Below, in pieces: positions 17,656 through 26,553 of a stretch of DNA of 64,000 nucleotides. Made by a program: the position numbers and the translations under genes. Within the stretch, counting starts at the first letter, position 1. Every line of letters starts with the position of its first letter. The stretch is from Micromonospora sp. CB01531 (GTDB lineage Bacteria; Actinomycetota; Actinomycetes; Mycobacteriales; Micromonosporaceae). Location of the stretch: NCBI RefSeq assembly GCF_001905095.1, contig NZ_LWLS01000127.1, positions 1-64,000 of the forward strand, in the 5' to 3' direction. Below the pieces are notes generated by a model. The model ran no database searches, was not told where the DNA came from, and was given only the letters and a program-made list of their open reading frames with translations.

Positions 17656-19662
17656 TCAGCTCTCCGCCGACGGGCCGGAGTTGGTGCGGGAGTTGACCAC
17701 GTCGAGCACGTGGGTCACCGCCTCGACCATCGGCACACCGTTACGCTGCGAGCCGTCCCGGTAGCGGAACGAGACCGTGCCGGCGGCCACGTCGTCGTCA
17801 CCGGCGATCACCATGAACGGAATCTTCTGCTGCTGCGCGTTGCGGATCTTCTTCTGCATCCGGTCGGTGCCGGTGTCCACCTGGGCGCGGATCCCCTCGG
17901 CGCGCAGCGCGGCCACGAAGCCGTGCAGGTAGTCGGTGTGCTCCTCGCGGATCGGGATGCCGATCACCTGCACCGGGGCCAGCCAGGCCGGGAAGGCGCC
18001 CGCGTAGTGCTCGGTGAGCACGCCGAAGAAGCGCTCGATCGAGCCGAAGAGGGCCCGGTGGATCATCACCGGCCGCTGCCGGCTGCCGTCCGCCGCCTGG
18101 TACTCCAGCCCGAACCGCTCCGGCTGGTTGAAGTCGACCTGGATGGTGGACATCTGCCAGGTGCGGCCGATCGCGTCCTTGGCCTGCACCGAGATCTTCG
18201 GGCCGTAGAAGGCCGCGCCGCCCGGATCCGGCACCAGGTCCAGCCCGGAGGCCTCGGCAGCGCTGCGCAGGGCCTCCGTGGCCTCCGCCCAGTCCTCGTC
18301 CGAGCCGATGAACTTCGGCGAGTCGTCCCGGGTGGACAGCTCCAGGTAGAAGTCGTCCAGGCCGTAGTCGCGCAGCAGGTCGAGCACGAAGGTGAGCAGG
18401 GTGGTCAGCTCGCCCGGCATCTGCTCGCGGGTGCAGTAGATGTGCGAGTCGTCCTGGGTCAGGCCGCGGACCCGGGTCAGGCCGTGCACCACGCCGGACT
18501 TCTCGTACCGGTAGACCGTGCCGAACTCGAAGAGCCGCAGCGGCAGCTCCCGGTACGACCGCCCGCGCGCCCTGAAGATCAGGTTGTGCATCGGGCAGTT
18601 CATGGCCTTGAGGTAGTAGTCCGCGCCCTCCAGCTGCATGGGCGGGAACATCGTGTCGGCGTAGTAGGGCAGGTGACCGGAGGTCTCGAAGAGCTGCGCC
18701 TTGGTGATGTGCGGGCTGTTGACGAACTCGTACCCGGCCGCCTCGTGCCGGCGACGCGAGTAGTTCTCCAGCTCCCGCCGGATGATGCCGCCCTTCGGGT
18801 GGAAGACCGCCAGGCCCGAGCCGATCTCGTCGGGGAAGCTGAACAGGTCCAGGTCCGCGCCGAGCTTGCGGTGGTCGCGCCGGGCGGCCTCCTCCAGCAG
18901 CTTCAGATACGCCTTGAGCTCGTCCCGGGTCGGCCACGCGGTGCCGTACACCCGCTGCAGCTGCGGGTTCTGCTCCGAGCCGCGCCAGTACGCGGCGGCC
19001 GAGCGCATCAGCTTGAACGCGCCGATCAGTCGGGTGTTCGGCAGGTGCGGGCCGCGGCACAGGTCCGACCAGCAGACCTTGTCCTCGGCGGCGGCGAGGT
19101 TGTCGTAGATGGTCAGCTCGCCGCCGCCCACCTCCATCACCTGCGAGGAGTCGAGCCCCTCCCCCTTGACGTCGATCAGCTCCAGCTTGAACGGCTCGTT
19201 GGCCAGCTCGGCCCGGGCCTCGTCGAGACTGTTGAAGCGGCGCCGACGGAACCGCTGCCCGGACTTGACGATCTCCTGCATCCGCTTCTCGAGCTTGGCC
19301 AGGTCGTCCGGCTGGAACGGCTTGTCGACCTGGAAGTCGTAGTAGAAGCCGTTCTCGATCGGCGGCCCGATGCCGAGCTTGGCCTCCGGGAAGACGTCCT
19401 GCACCGCCTGGGCGAGCACGTGCGCGGTCGAGTGGCGCAGCACGTTCAGCCCGTCCGGCGAGTCGAGGCTCACCGGCTCGACGGCGGTCTCCTCCGCCGG
19501 CTTCCAGTCCAGGTCACGCAGCACGCCCTGGGGGTCGCGGACCACCACGATCGCCTTCGGGCCCGTGGTGGGCAGCCCGGCCGCCGCCACCGCGTCGGCC
19601 GCCGTCGTCCCGGCGGCGACGACGACGGGGTCGGCCACGACGGGGGTACGGGGTGCGGACAC
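17656..19662 (-). CDS. thrS: threonine--tRNA ligase
   Basis: Class II aminoacyl-tRNA synthetase of 668 residues that charges tRNA-Thr. A short N-terminal TGS-like domain leads into the editing domain, with HSTAHVLAQAV near residue 82. The catalytic core has class II motif 2 (YRYEKSGVVHGLTRVRGLTQDD region) and the zinc ligand in KAMNCPMHNLIF. The C-terminal anticodon-binding domain starts at WLAPVQVIGIPI. GTG is used as start with AGGAG five bases upstream. A TAGCAT sequence lies further upstream in a leader of about 50 bases. No T-box is seen. Confidence 0.98.
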   Translation of the reverse strand: MSAPRTPVVADPVVVAAGTTAADAVAAAGLPTTGPKAIVVVRDPQGVLRDLDWKPAEETAVEPVSLDSPDGLNVLRHSTAHVLAQAVQDVFPEAKLGIGPPIENGFYYDFQVDKPFQPDDLAKLEKRMQEIVKSGQRFRRRRFNSLDEARAELANEPFKLELIDVKGEGLDSSQVMEVGGGELTIYDNLAAAEDKVCWSDLCRGPHLPNTRLIGAFKLMRSAAAYWRGSEQNPQLQRVYGTAWPTRDELKAYLKLLEEAARRDHRKLGADLDLFSFPDEIGSGLAVFHPKGGIIRRELENYSRRRHEAAGYEFVNSPHITKAQLFETSGHLPYYADTMFPPMQLEGADYYLKAMNCPMHNLIFRARGRSYRELPLRLFEFGTVYRYEKSGVVHGLTRVRGLTQDDSHIYCTREQMPGELTTLLTFVLDLLRDYGLDDFYLELSTRDDSPKFIGSDEDWAEATEALRSAAEASGLDLVPDPGGAAFYGPKISVQAKDAIGRTWQMSTIQVDFNQPERFGLEYQAADGSRQRPVMIHRALFGSIERFFGVLTEHYAGAFPAWLAPVQVIGIPIREEHTDYLHGFVAALRAEGIRAQVDTGTDRMQKKIRNAQQQKIPFMVIAGDDDVAAGTVSFRYRDGSQRNGVPMVEAVTHVLDVVNSRTNSGPSAES

Positions 19663-19891
19663 GGTGACTCCTGTCGTCGATGGGTTCGAATGTGCCGGGT
19701 ACCGGCCCCTGCGATGCTATCGGTCGCCCTTTCCGCACCGTCGGCGACGCCGCGCTGTCCCGATCCGTGACCGGACGAGTTCGGCCTCCGCGTTGAACCT
19801 TTCCGCCGCCGGGCGCGAAAGTGGGCGAACCTTGCGCGGGCCGGATGGGCGCCAGGCGCGGATCTTGTGGCGGTGGTGGGTGCGGGTGAGG

Positions 19892-20821
19892 TCAGGTGTG
19901 GGCGGGGAGCCAGTCGGGCAGGGGTTCGCGGGCGGCGAGCCAGCCGTCCGGTACCCCGCCCGGCGTGCCGATCCCGGTGTACGCGGCGACCACCCCGCCG
20001 ACGATCGCCGCCGTGGTGTCCACGTCCCCGCCCGCCTCGACGCAGACCCGGATCGCGGTCGGGTAGTCGCCGAGGTGGGTGGCGGCGACCCAGAGGGTGA
20101 ACGGGACGGTGTCCTGCGCGGTGACCCGGGAGCCGTTGCCGAGCGCGTCGACCACCGCGGCGGCCGACTGGCCGAGCAGCTTGGCGGCCCGGCGTACGCC
20201 CCGGTGCACCTCGCCGGCCGGATCGAGGGCGCCGGCCACCGCATTGAGCAGCCGGGCCGGTTCGGGGCGGTCCCCGTCGAGCCGGGCCCGGGCGGCCAGC
20301 GAGGCGGCCACCGCCACCGCGACCGCCCCGGCGATCCCCTCCGGGTGGGCGTGCGTCACCTCGGCGGAGGCGCGGGCCTGGTCGGCGGCGCGGCGGATCG
20401 AGTCGGCGTACCAGGCGCCGAGCGGGGCGACCCGCATGGCGGCGCCGTTGCCGCAGGAGCCCTGCCCGTCGAACGCGGACGCGGCGGCCACCGGCCAGGG
20501 CGTACCGGTGCGGATCAGCCGCAGGATGGTCACCGCGCCCGGACCGTAACCGCGGTACGGCTCGCAGTGCTCGGCGAAGGCGAGCGCCAGCGCGTCCGGG
20601 TCGATCCGCCCGGTACCGCCCAGCGCGGCCACCACGGAACAGGCCATCTCAGTGTCGTCGGTCCAGGACCACGGCGGCGCGGGCAGCCGGCCGGCGGCGA
20701 GGTCCGCGGGGTGCCGGCCGGGGACGAAGAACTGGGAGCCGAGGGCGTCACCGACCGACAGGCCGGCGAGGGCGTCGCGGGCGAGCGCCAGGCGGGTGTC
20801 GGGGAAGAGGGTGAACGTCAT
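19892..20821 (-). CDS. ADP-ribosylglycohydrolase family protein
   Basis: A 309-residue hydrolase of the ARH/DraG family, which removes ADP-ribose from proteins or small molecules. The metal-binding motifs are present: LSVGDALGSQFF, WTDDTEMACSVVAALG (residues 52-67), GNGAAMRVAPLG, and GGDVDTTAAIVGG near the C-terminus. The target is not evident. No clear ribosome site was found. It diverges from the response regulator gene across a 73-base gap. Confidence 0.93.
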   Translation of the reverse strand: MTFTLFPDTRLALARDALAGLSVGDALGSQFFVPGRHPADLAAGRLPAPPWSWTDDTEMACSVVAALGGTGRIDPDALALAFAEHCEPYRGYGPGAVTILRLIRTGTPWPVAAASAFDGQGSCGNGAAMRVAPLGAWYADSIRRAADQARASAEVTHAHPEGIAGAVAVAVAASLAARARLDGDRPEPARLLNAVAGALDPAGEVHRGVRRAAKLLGQSAAAVVDALGNGSRVTAQDTVPFTLWVAATHLGDYPTAIRVCVEAGGDVDTTAAIVGGVVAAYTGIGTPGGVPDGWLAAREPLPDWLPAHT

Positions 20822-20882
20822 CGTCGTCCCAGCTTGCCCGGTTCCCAGATGCGCCGCAACGCGATCAACTTGCCACGCCGAG

Positions 20883-20888
20883 TACGGT
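20883..20888 (+). promoter_or_regulatory. leaderless -10 box (TACGGT)
   Basis: TACGGT ends 6 bases before the GTG start at 20895; no Shine-Dalgarno is present. Confidence 0.5.
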
Positions 20889-20894
20889 GCTGAC

Positions 20895-21584
20895 GTGGCA
20901 ACCGTCCTCCTGGTCGAAGACGATCACGTCGTACGCGGCGCCATGCTGCGTTCCCTCGCCGATCGGGGGCACGCCGTGCACGCCGTCGGCACGGCGCTGG
21001 ACGCACTGCGCCGGGTCGCCGCCGAGACACCCGACCTGGTCGTGCTCGATCTCGGCCTGCCCGATCTGGACGGCTCGGACGCGCTGCGGATGCTGCGCGG
21101 GATCACCGACGTGCCGATCATCATCGCCACCGCGCGGGACGACGAGCAGTCCGTGGTACGCCTGCTGCGGGCGGGCGCCGACGACTACATGGTCAAGCCG
21201 TTCACCGGCGCCCATCTGGACGCCCGAATCACCACGGTGCTCCGCCGGGCGGGCCGGGCCAGCCGTACCGTCCAGCCGGCCGTGCACACGGTGGGTGGCC
21301 TGCGGGTGGACGTCGGCGAGCGCAGTGCGGTGCTGGACGGGGAGCCGCTGGCCCTGACCCGTAAGGAGTTCGACCTGCTGGCGTATCTCGCCGCGCGTCC
21401 CGGCCGGGTAGTGTCCCGGCGCGAACTCTTGGAGGAGGTATGGCGGCAGCCCTCGGTCGGCGAGGACCAGACCATCGACGTTCATCTATACTGGCTGCGC
21501 CGCAAAATGGGCGAATCCGCAGCGAAGCCGCGCTACCTGCGCACCGTGCGGGGGGTCGGCTTCCGGCTGGTGGCGCCGGACTGA
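20895..21584 (+). CDS. response regulator transcription factor (OmpR/PhoB type)
   Basis: A 229-residue two-component regulator. The receiver domain has the acidic pair in VLLVEDDHV, the phosphorylation Asp in LVVLDLGLPDLDG (near residue 51) and the Lys in DYMVKPF. The C-terminal winged helix shows LTRKEFDLLAYLAARPG and TIDVHLYWLRRKMG with RYLRTVRGVGFRL. It should bind DNA when phosphorylated by the kinase encoded next to it. The GTG start fits a TACGGT box 6 bases upstream. The stop overlaps the likely start of the kinase gene. Confidence 0.95.
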   Translation: MATVLLVEDDHVVRGAMLRSLADRGHAVHAVGTALDALRRVAAETPDLVVLDLGLPDLDGSDALRMLRGITDVPIIIATARDDEQSVVRLLRAGADDYMVKPFTGAHLDARITTVLRRAGRASRTVQPAVHTVGGLRVDVGERSAVLDGEPLALTRKEFDLLAYLAARPGRVVSRRELLEEVWRQPSVGEDQTIDVHLYWLRRKMGESAAKPRYLRTVRGVGFRLVAPD

Positions 21585-23002
21585 GGCCGGCGCTGGCCTG
21601 GCTCACGGCCGGCATGTGCTGCCTCGTCGCGCTCGCCTTCCTCATTCCGCTCGGGATCACCCTCGGCGACCAGGCGCGCGACGACAAGCTGGCCGACGCG
21701 GCCCGGCGCAGCGCCCTGGTCACCGGCGCGCTCGCGGCCAGCACCGACCCGGAGGTGGTCCGGCGGGCGGTGGCCGCGGCCGGCGACGAGCGCACGCCAC
21801 GGCCGGTCGTACACGGGATCGGCGTGGACGAGTCCGGCGGCCGGGCCGACGCCACGGCGCTGGACCGGGCCGGCACCGGACGCCGCTCGGTGGTCATCGA
21901 CGTGCCCGGCGGCGTGCTGCGGCTGGACCCGGTGGTGCTCGGCGACAAGATCGCCGTGGTGGAGGTCTTCGTCCCCGAGACGGTGCTCGACGAGGGCTCC
22001 GTCGAGCGGTGGCTGCTGCTGTTCGCGGTGGCCGTGGCGCTGGTCGGGGCCGCGGTGATCGTGGTCGACCGGGTGGCCGCCCGCGCGGTGGATGCCACCG
22101 GCGAACTGGTCAAGGCGGCGCTCGCGGTCGGCGACGGTGACCTCGGGGCACGGATCGACCCGACCGGCCCGCGGGAGCTGGCCGAGGCCGGGCACGCGTT
22201 CAACCGGATGGCGGAGCGCCTGGTCGCGCTCCGCGCCGACGAGCGCGAACTCGTCGCCGACCTGTCCCACCGGCTGCGTACCCCGCTGACCGCGCTGCGA
22301 CTGGACGCCGAGGCGCTGGAGTCCGACGACACCAGCATCGGCACGTTCAGCGCGGCGGAGCTGGACCGCCGCCGGGGCATCCGGCGGATCCGCCAGGCGA
22401 TCGCCACGCTGGAGGGCGAGGTCGACCAGCTGATCAAGACGACCCGCAAGGCGGTCAGCCAGGAGACCGGCCCGGCCACCTGCGACGCCAGCGAGGTGGT
22501 CCGGGACCGGATGGTCTTCTGGGCGGCGCTGGCCGGCGACCAGAACCGCCCGCACCGGGTGGTCGGGGCGCAGCTGCGCATCCCGGTCCCGGTGCCCCGG
22601 GCCGAGCTGGCCGCCGCGCTCGACGCGGTGATCGGCAACGTCTTCCGCTACACCCCACAGGGCACCGCCTTCGAGGTGGCGGTCAGCCGGCGGGACGGGT
22701 GGGTGGCGCTCCGCATCGACGACGCCGGCCCGGGCATCGCCAACCCCGACCGGGCGCTGCGCCGGGGCGCCAGCGACCAGGGCTCCACCGGCCTGGGGCT
22801 GGACATCGCCAAGCGGGTGGCGCTGCAGGCCAACGGGTCGGTCAGCATCGACCGGGCCCGGCTCGGCGGGGCCAGCGTGGTGATGCTGCTCGCCGACCCG
22901 GAGGCGACGCCCCGGCCGGTCAACCGGTTCGGCCTGGTGGGGCGGATGGCGCGGGACGCCCGGGAGCAGAAGACCGGCCGCCGCTGGCGGCGCCCGCGCT
23001 GA
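21581..23002 (+). CDS. sensor histidine kinase
   Basis: The partner kinase of the upstream response regulator. It has a first membrane helix (WLTAGMCCLVALAFLIPLGI), an extracytoplasmic sensor of about 100 residues and a second helix (WLLLFAVAVALVGAAVIVV). A HAMP-like linker, the phospho-acceptor motif LVADLSHRLRTPLTALRLDA, and the ATP-binding N, G1 and G2 boxes (DAVIGNVFRYTP, DDAGPGI, GSTGLGLDIAKRV) follow. The start is uncertain. The CTG at 21581 overlaps the upstream stop (CTGA) and keeps the whole first helix. The first ATG, at 21614, would cut it short. No ATG or GTG lies in between. Confidence 0.9.
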   Translation: MRPALAWLTAGMCCLVALAFLIPLGITLGDQARDDKLADAARRSALVTGALAASTDPEVVRRAVAAAGDERTPRPVVHGIGVDESGGRADATALDRAGTGRRSVVIDVPGGVLRLDPVVLGDKIAVVEVFVPETVLDEGSVERWLLLFAVAVALVGAAVIVVDRVAARAVDATGELVKAALAVGDGDLGARIDPTGPRELAEAGHAFNRMAERLVALRADERELVADLSHRLRTPLTALRLDAEALESDDTSIGTFSAAELDRRRGIRRIRQAIATLEGEVDQLIKTTRKAVSQETGPATCDASEVVRDRMVFWAALAGDQNRPHRVVGAQLRIPVPVPRAELAAALDAVIGNVFRYTPQGTAFEVAVSRRDGWVALRIDDAGPGIANPDRALRRGASDQGSTGLGLDIAKRVALQANGSVSIDRARLGGASVVMLLADPEATPRPVNRFGLVGRMARDAREQKTGRRWRRPR

Positions 23003-23251
23003 GGCGCTGGTTGTGCGCCGGCGCAAGTCTTCCTTAGGACTGGATTAACGGCGGTCGACTTGCCCTCGTGAGCTGCCAGGATCAGAAGCCGAACCCATCA
23101 GTTCCGTCGGCCGGGACGCCCCGTCACACCATCCGGCCGGTGGGGCCGTGCGCGCGGCGGGAGTCGGTCCCCCCACATCCGCTCCCGTCGCGCGCCACCC
23201 CCCCGTCGCCTCGCACCGCATCCCGGCCTGGCCTGACCGCGGCCGGTGCGC

Positions 23252-24277
23252 TCAGCGCACCGTGGTCGCCAGGTACGCGTCGATCTCGCCGCCGATCCGG
23301 GCCTGCTCGGTGGGCTCCAGGAACGCGGCGGTGACCGCGTTACGGGCCAGCGCGGCGAGCCCGTCCGGGCCGAGGTGCAGCAGCCGGGCGGCGACCGCGT
23401 ACTCGTCGTTGAGGGTGGTGCCGAACATCGGCGGGTCGTCGGAGTTGACGGTGACCAGCACCCCGGCCTCGACGAACTGCGGCAGCGGGTGCTCCTCGAT
23501 GCTCGCCACCGCCCGGGTGCGGACGTTGGAGGTGGGGCACACCTCCAACGGGATCTGCCGCTCGGCCAGGTAGGTGAGCAGCTCCGGGTCGAGCGCGGCG
23601 GAGACGCCGTGGCCGATCCGCTCCGCGCCCAGCTCCCGCAGCGCGTCCCAGACGGTCTCCGGGCCGGTGGTCTCGCCGGCGTGCGGCACCGAGCGCAGCC
23701 CGGCCGCCCGCGCCTGGTCGAAGTACGGCTTGAACTGCGGCCGCGGCACCCCGATCTCCGGCCCGCCCAGGCCGAAGCTGATCAACCCGTCCGGCCGCTG
23801 CTCCAGCGCGATCCGCAGGGTCTCCTCGGCGGCCGGCAGCCCCGCCTCCCCCGGGATGTCGAAGCACCAACGCAGCGCGATGCCGAAGTCCGCCTCGGCC
23901 CGCTTGCGGGCGTCCTCGATCGCCTCGCAGAACGCCGGTGCCGGAATCCCCCGCCGCACGTGCGAGTACGGCGTGACGGTCAGCTCGGCGTACCGAACCT
24001 GCTGCCGGGCCAGTTCGCGGGCCACCTCATGGGTCAGGATCCAGACGTCCTCGGGATCGCGGATCAGGTCCACGACGCTGAGGTAGACCTCGACGAAGTG
24101 AGCGAAGTCGCGGAAGGCGAAGTAGTCGGCGAGCCGATCCGGGTCGGCCGGGACCGGGCTGCGTCCCTCGTGCCGGGCAGCCAGCTCGGCGACGATCCGG
24201 GGGGAGGCGGAGCCGACGTGGTGCACGTGCAGCTCCACCTTGGGCAGTCCGGCGATGAACGTGGGCAGGTCGGTCAC
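23252..24277 (-). CDS. adenosine deaminase family protein
   Basis: A 341-residue metal-dependent amidohydrolase of the adenosine deaminase group. The N-terminal metal motif reads ELHVHHVGSASPRIV; family members that act on adenosine usually have HxHLDG. Other expected residues are present: the His in VPHAGETTGPE, IGHGVSAALD, and the Asp pair in VTVNSDDPPMFG. The active site is complete, but the altered first motif suggests a substrate other than adenosine. In streptomycetes a related branch deaminates 6-aminodeoxyfutalosine in menaquinone synthesis, and that is possible here. The GTG start overlaps the stop of the methyltransferase gene by 4 bases; AGGAG lies 5 bases upstream. Confidence 0.88.
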   Translation of the reverse strand: MTDLPTFIAGLPKVELHVHHVGSASPRIVAELAARHEGRSPVPADPDRLADYFAFRDFAHFVEVYLSVVDLIRDPEDVWILTHEVARELARQQVRYAELTVTPYSHVRRGIPAPAFCEAIEDARKRAEADFGIALRWCFDIPGEAGLPAAEETLRIALEQRPDGLISFGLGGPEIGVPRPQFKPYFDQARAAGLRSVPHAGETTGPETVWDALRELGAERIGHGVSAALDPELLTYLAERQIPLEVCPTSNVRTRAVASIEEHPLPQFVEAGVLVTVNSDDPPMFGTTLNDEYAVAARLLHLGPDGLAALARNAVTAAFLEPTEQARIGGEIDAYLATTVR

Positions 24278-25104
24278 AGATTCTCCTCGCCGCGGGCGCC
24301 GGTACGGGCGACCACGAAGATCCGGCGGAACGGGAAGTACACCTGACCCTGCCGCACCGGGTACGCCTGCGCGAGCCGCACCCCGAGCTCGGCACGGAAG
24401 TCGGCCCAGCCGGCGGCGTCGAGCGCGGCCCGGACCGGGCGCAGCGCCGTCCCCTCCATCCAGCTCAGCACCGGGTGGTCCGCGCCCGCGGCGGCGGGAA
24501 GCAGGTGCACGTAGGTAGTTTCCCAGGCGTCGACCGCGCAGCCCGCACCGGCCAGCAGCGCGGCGTAGTCGACCGGGTCGTCGACGGGCGCCTCGCGTAG
24601 CAGCGGGGCGAGCGTGTCCCGCCACCGGTCGTGCCCGGCCACCTCGCGCAGCCACCGGTGCGACGGGGCGGCGAAGTTGCCGGGCACCTGGGCCGCGAGC
24701 CACGCGCCGGACGGCAGCTCGGCGGCCCATCGGGCGAGCAGTTCCTGGTGGCCGGGCACCCACTGGAGCACCGCGTTGCAGACGACCACGTCGACGTCCG
24801 GCTCTGGCCGCCAGGAGCGCACGTCCCCGACCGAGAAGGTGAGCGGTTCGGCCAGGGTGCCGGCCGCAGCCAGGCTACGGACCCGGGTCAGGGCGCGGGC
24901 CCGCGCGATCATCTCGGCGGAGGAGTCCAGGCCGGAGATCCGGCTGTCCGGCCAGCGGCCGGCGAGGGTCGCGGTCAAGGTGCCCGGACCGCAGCCGAGG
25001 TCGACGACCGCGCGGGGCCGCTCCGCCGGGACCCGGGCCAGCAGGTCGTGGAACGGCCGGGACCGCTCGTCGCCATAGCGCAGGTAGGTGCTGGGATCCC
25101 ACAT
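24274..25104 (-). CDS. tam: trans-aconitate 2-methyltransferase-like protein
   Basis: A 276-residue class I SAM methyltransferase. MWDPSTYLRYGDERSRPFHD at the N-terminus is typical of Tam, which methylates and so detoxifies trans-aconitate, a by-product of the citric acid cycle. The SAM-binding loop is VVDLGCGPGTLTATLA (residues 33-48), followed by ISGLDSSAEMIARA and VVCNAVLQWVPGH. GGAGG stands 6 bases before the ATG at 25104. It is translationally coupled to the deaminase gene downstream. A TACGTACG palindrome at 25121-25128 just upstream may be part of its control region. Confidence 0.88.
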   Translation of the reverse strand: MWDPSTYLRYGDERSRPFHDLLARVPAERPRAVVDLGCGPGTLTATLAGRWPDSRISGLDSSAEMIARARALTRVRSLAAAGTLAEPLTFSVGDVRSWRPEPDVDVVVCNAVLQWVPGHQELLARWAAELPSGAWLAAQVPGNFAAPSHRWLREVAGHDRWRDTLAPLLREAPVDDPVDYAALLAGAGCAVDAWETTYVHLLPAAAGADHPVLSWMEGTALRPVRAALDAAGWADFRAELGVRLAQAYPVRQGQVYFPFRRIFVVARTGARGEENL

Positions 25105-25175
25105 GACGGCCTCCAAACCGTACGTACGTCTTGTTAGACCCTATGGCCCGCCGCGAGAACCGGCAAGCCGCTCAC

Positions 25176-25181
25176 TAGGCT
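25176..25181 (+). promoter_or_regulatory. leaderless -10 box (TAGGCT)
   Basis: TAGGCT ends 7 bases before the GTG start at 25189. Confidence 0.5.
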
Positions 25182-25188
25182 CTCCGGC

Positions 25189-26172
25189 GTGGAACAGCGC
25201 AGCTTCGACCGGCTCGGCCGGCAGGTGGGCATCGTCGGACTCGGCGCCTGGCAGCTCGGCGCCGACTGGGGTGAGGTCAGCGAGAGCGCGGCGATGGCCG
25301 TCCTCGCCGCCGCCGTGGACGCCGGGGTCACCTTCCTGGACACCGCCGACGTGTACGGCGACGGCCGCAGCGAGCAGCTGATCGGCCGGTTCCTGCGCGA
25401 GCGCCCCGGGCACGGGCTGACCGTGGCCACCAAGATGGGCCGGCGGGTGCCGCAGACGCCGGAGGCGTACACCCTGGACAACTTCCGGACCTGGACCGAC
25501 CGGTCCCGCGCCAACCTCGGGGTGGACACCCTCGACCTGGTGCAGCTGCACTGCCCGCCCACCGCGGTCTTCGCCGACGACCGGGTCTTCGACGCGCTGG
25601 ACACCCTGGTCGCCGAGCAGCGCGTCGCCGGGTACGGGGTCAGCGTCGAGACCTGCGACCAGGCGCTCACCGCCATCGCCCGCCCCGGGGTGGCCAGCGT
25701 GCAGATCATCCTCAACGCGGTCCGGCACAAGCCCCTGGACCGGGTGCTGCCCGCCGCCGCGGCGGCCGGGGTCGGCATCATCGCCCGGGTGCCGCTGGCC
25801 AGCGGCCTGCTCTCCGGGCGGTACGACGAGCACACCACCTTCCCCGCGAACGACCACCGCACCTTCAACCGGCACGGCGAGTCGTTCGACGTCGGCGAGA
25901 CCTTCTCCGGGGTGGACTACGACCTCGGCCTGGCCGCCGTACGCCGGCTCGCGCCGCTGGTCGGCGCCGACCGGACGATGGCCCAGTTCGCGCTCCGCTG
26001 GATCCTCGACCAGCCCGGCGTCACCGTGGTCATCCCCGGCGCGCGCAACGCCGAGCAGGCCCGGCGCAACGCCGCCGCGGCCGACCTGCCGCCGCTGGCC
26101 GAGGGGGAGCTGGCCGCCGTCCGCGAGACCTACGACGAGCTGATCCGGCCGCAGGTGCACGGGCGGTGGTGA
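25189..26172 (+). CDS. aldo/keto reductase
   Basis: A 327-residue NADPH-dependent oxidoreductase with the (beta/alpha)8 AKR fold. The catalytic tetrad is visible: Asp and Tyr in FLDTADVYGDG, Lys in VATKMGRR, and His in VQLHCPP. The C-terminal cofactor loop is VTVVIPGARNAEQARRN. It reduces aldehydes or ketones; the natural substrate is unknown. GTG is used as start, with a TAGGCT box 7 bases before it and no ribosome site. Confidence 0.94.
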   Translation: MEQRSFDRLGRQVGIVGLGAWQLGADWGEVSESAAMAVLAAAVDAGVTFLDTADVYGDGRSEQLIGRFLRERPGHGLTVATKMGRRVPQTPEAYTLDNFRTWTDRSRANLGVDTLDLVQLHCPPTAVFADDRVFDALDTLVAEQRVAGYGVSVETCDQALTAIARPGVASVQIILNAVRHKPLDRVLPAAAAAGVGIIARVPLASGLLSGRYDEHTTFPANDHRTFNRHGESFDVGETFSGVDYDLGLAAVRRLAPLVGADRTMAQFALRWILDQPGVTVVIPGARNAEQARRNAAAADLPPLAEGELAAVRETYDELIRPQVHGRW

Positions 26173-26263
26173 CCCGGCCCGTGGGCGGCGTCGGCGCGGC
26201 GTCGCCGCGGACCGCCGCCGGCGGGCATCCTGGAGTCGGGCGGGCGTCGTCGGAGGGGGAACG

Positions 26264-26461
26264 ATGAAGGGCTGGTTCCGGCTCACCGTGGGGCTGCTGG
26301 CCGTCGTGCTGGGTGCGGTCTGGACGCTGCAGGGACTGGGCTACGTGGACGGCAGCATGATGACCGGCGAACGGATCTGGGTGGTCATCGGCCCGATCGT
26401 CGTCCTGATCGGACTCGTCGTGCTCTGGTACGGGTTGCGGGCCCGGCGCCGGCGTACCTGA
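26264..26461 (+). CDS. small two-helix membrane protein
   Basis: A 65-residue protein with two hydrophobic helices (FRLTVGLLAVVLGAVWTLQ and IWVVIGPIVVLIGLVVLWYG) and a basic C-terminal tail. The N-terminal half with LGYVDGS recurs in small actinobacterial membrane proteins of unknown role. GGAGG is placed about 7 bases before the ATG, and a strong terminator follows the stop. Confidence 0.8.
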   Translation: MKGWFRLTVGLLAVVLGAVWTLQGLGYVDGSMMTGERIWVVIGPIVVLIGLVVLWYGLRARRRRT

Positions 26462-26487
26462 ATCCGAGGAACGCGTCCAGATGCGGA

Positions 26488-26521
26488 AAGCCCCGCATCC
26501 CGGAAGCGGGAAGCGGGGCTT
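26488..26521. terminator. bidirectional hairpin terminator
   Basis: AAGCCCCGC (26488-26496) pairs perfectly with GCGGGGCTT (26513-26521). It lies between two convergent genes, with A/T ends suited to termination on both strands. Confidence 0.8.
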
Positions 26522-26553
26522 CGTGCCGGCCGGCGCGGCCGGCAACTGGTCGC

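Noticed and set aside
19663..19720. GGTTCGAAT sequence that resembles a tRNA T-loop upstream of thrS
   Set aside because: No acceptor, anticodon or D stems can be formed around it.
19663..19891. Possible T-box leader for thrS
   Set aside because: No T-box consensus or specifier loop was seen, and the leader appears short.
21440..21580. Upstream extension of the histidine kinase frame to the ATG at 21440
   Set aside because: It would lie wholly inside the response regulator's winged-helix coding region and gives a non-homologous N-terminus.
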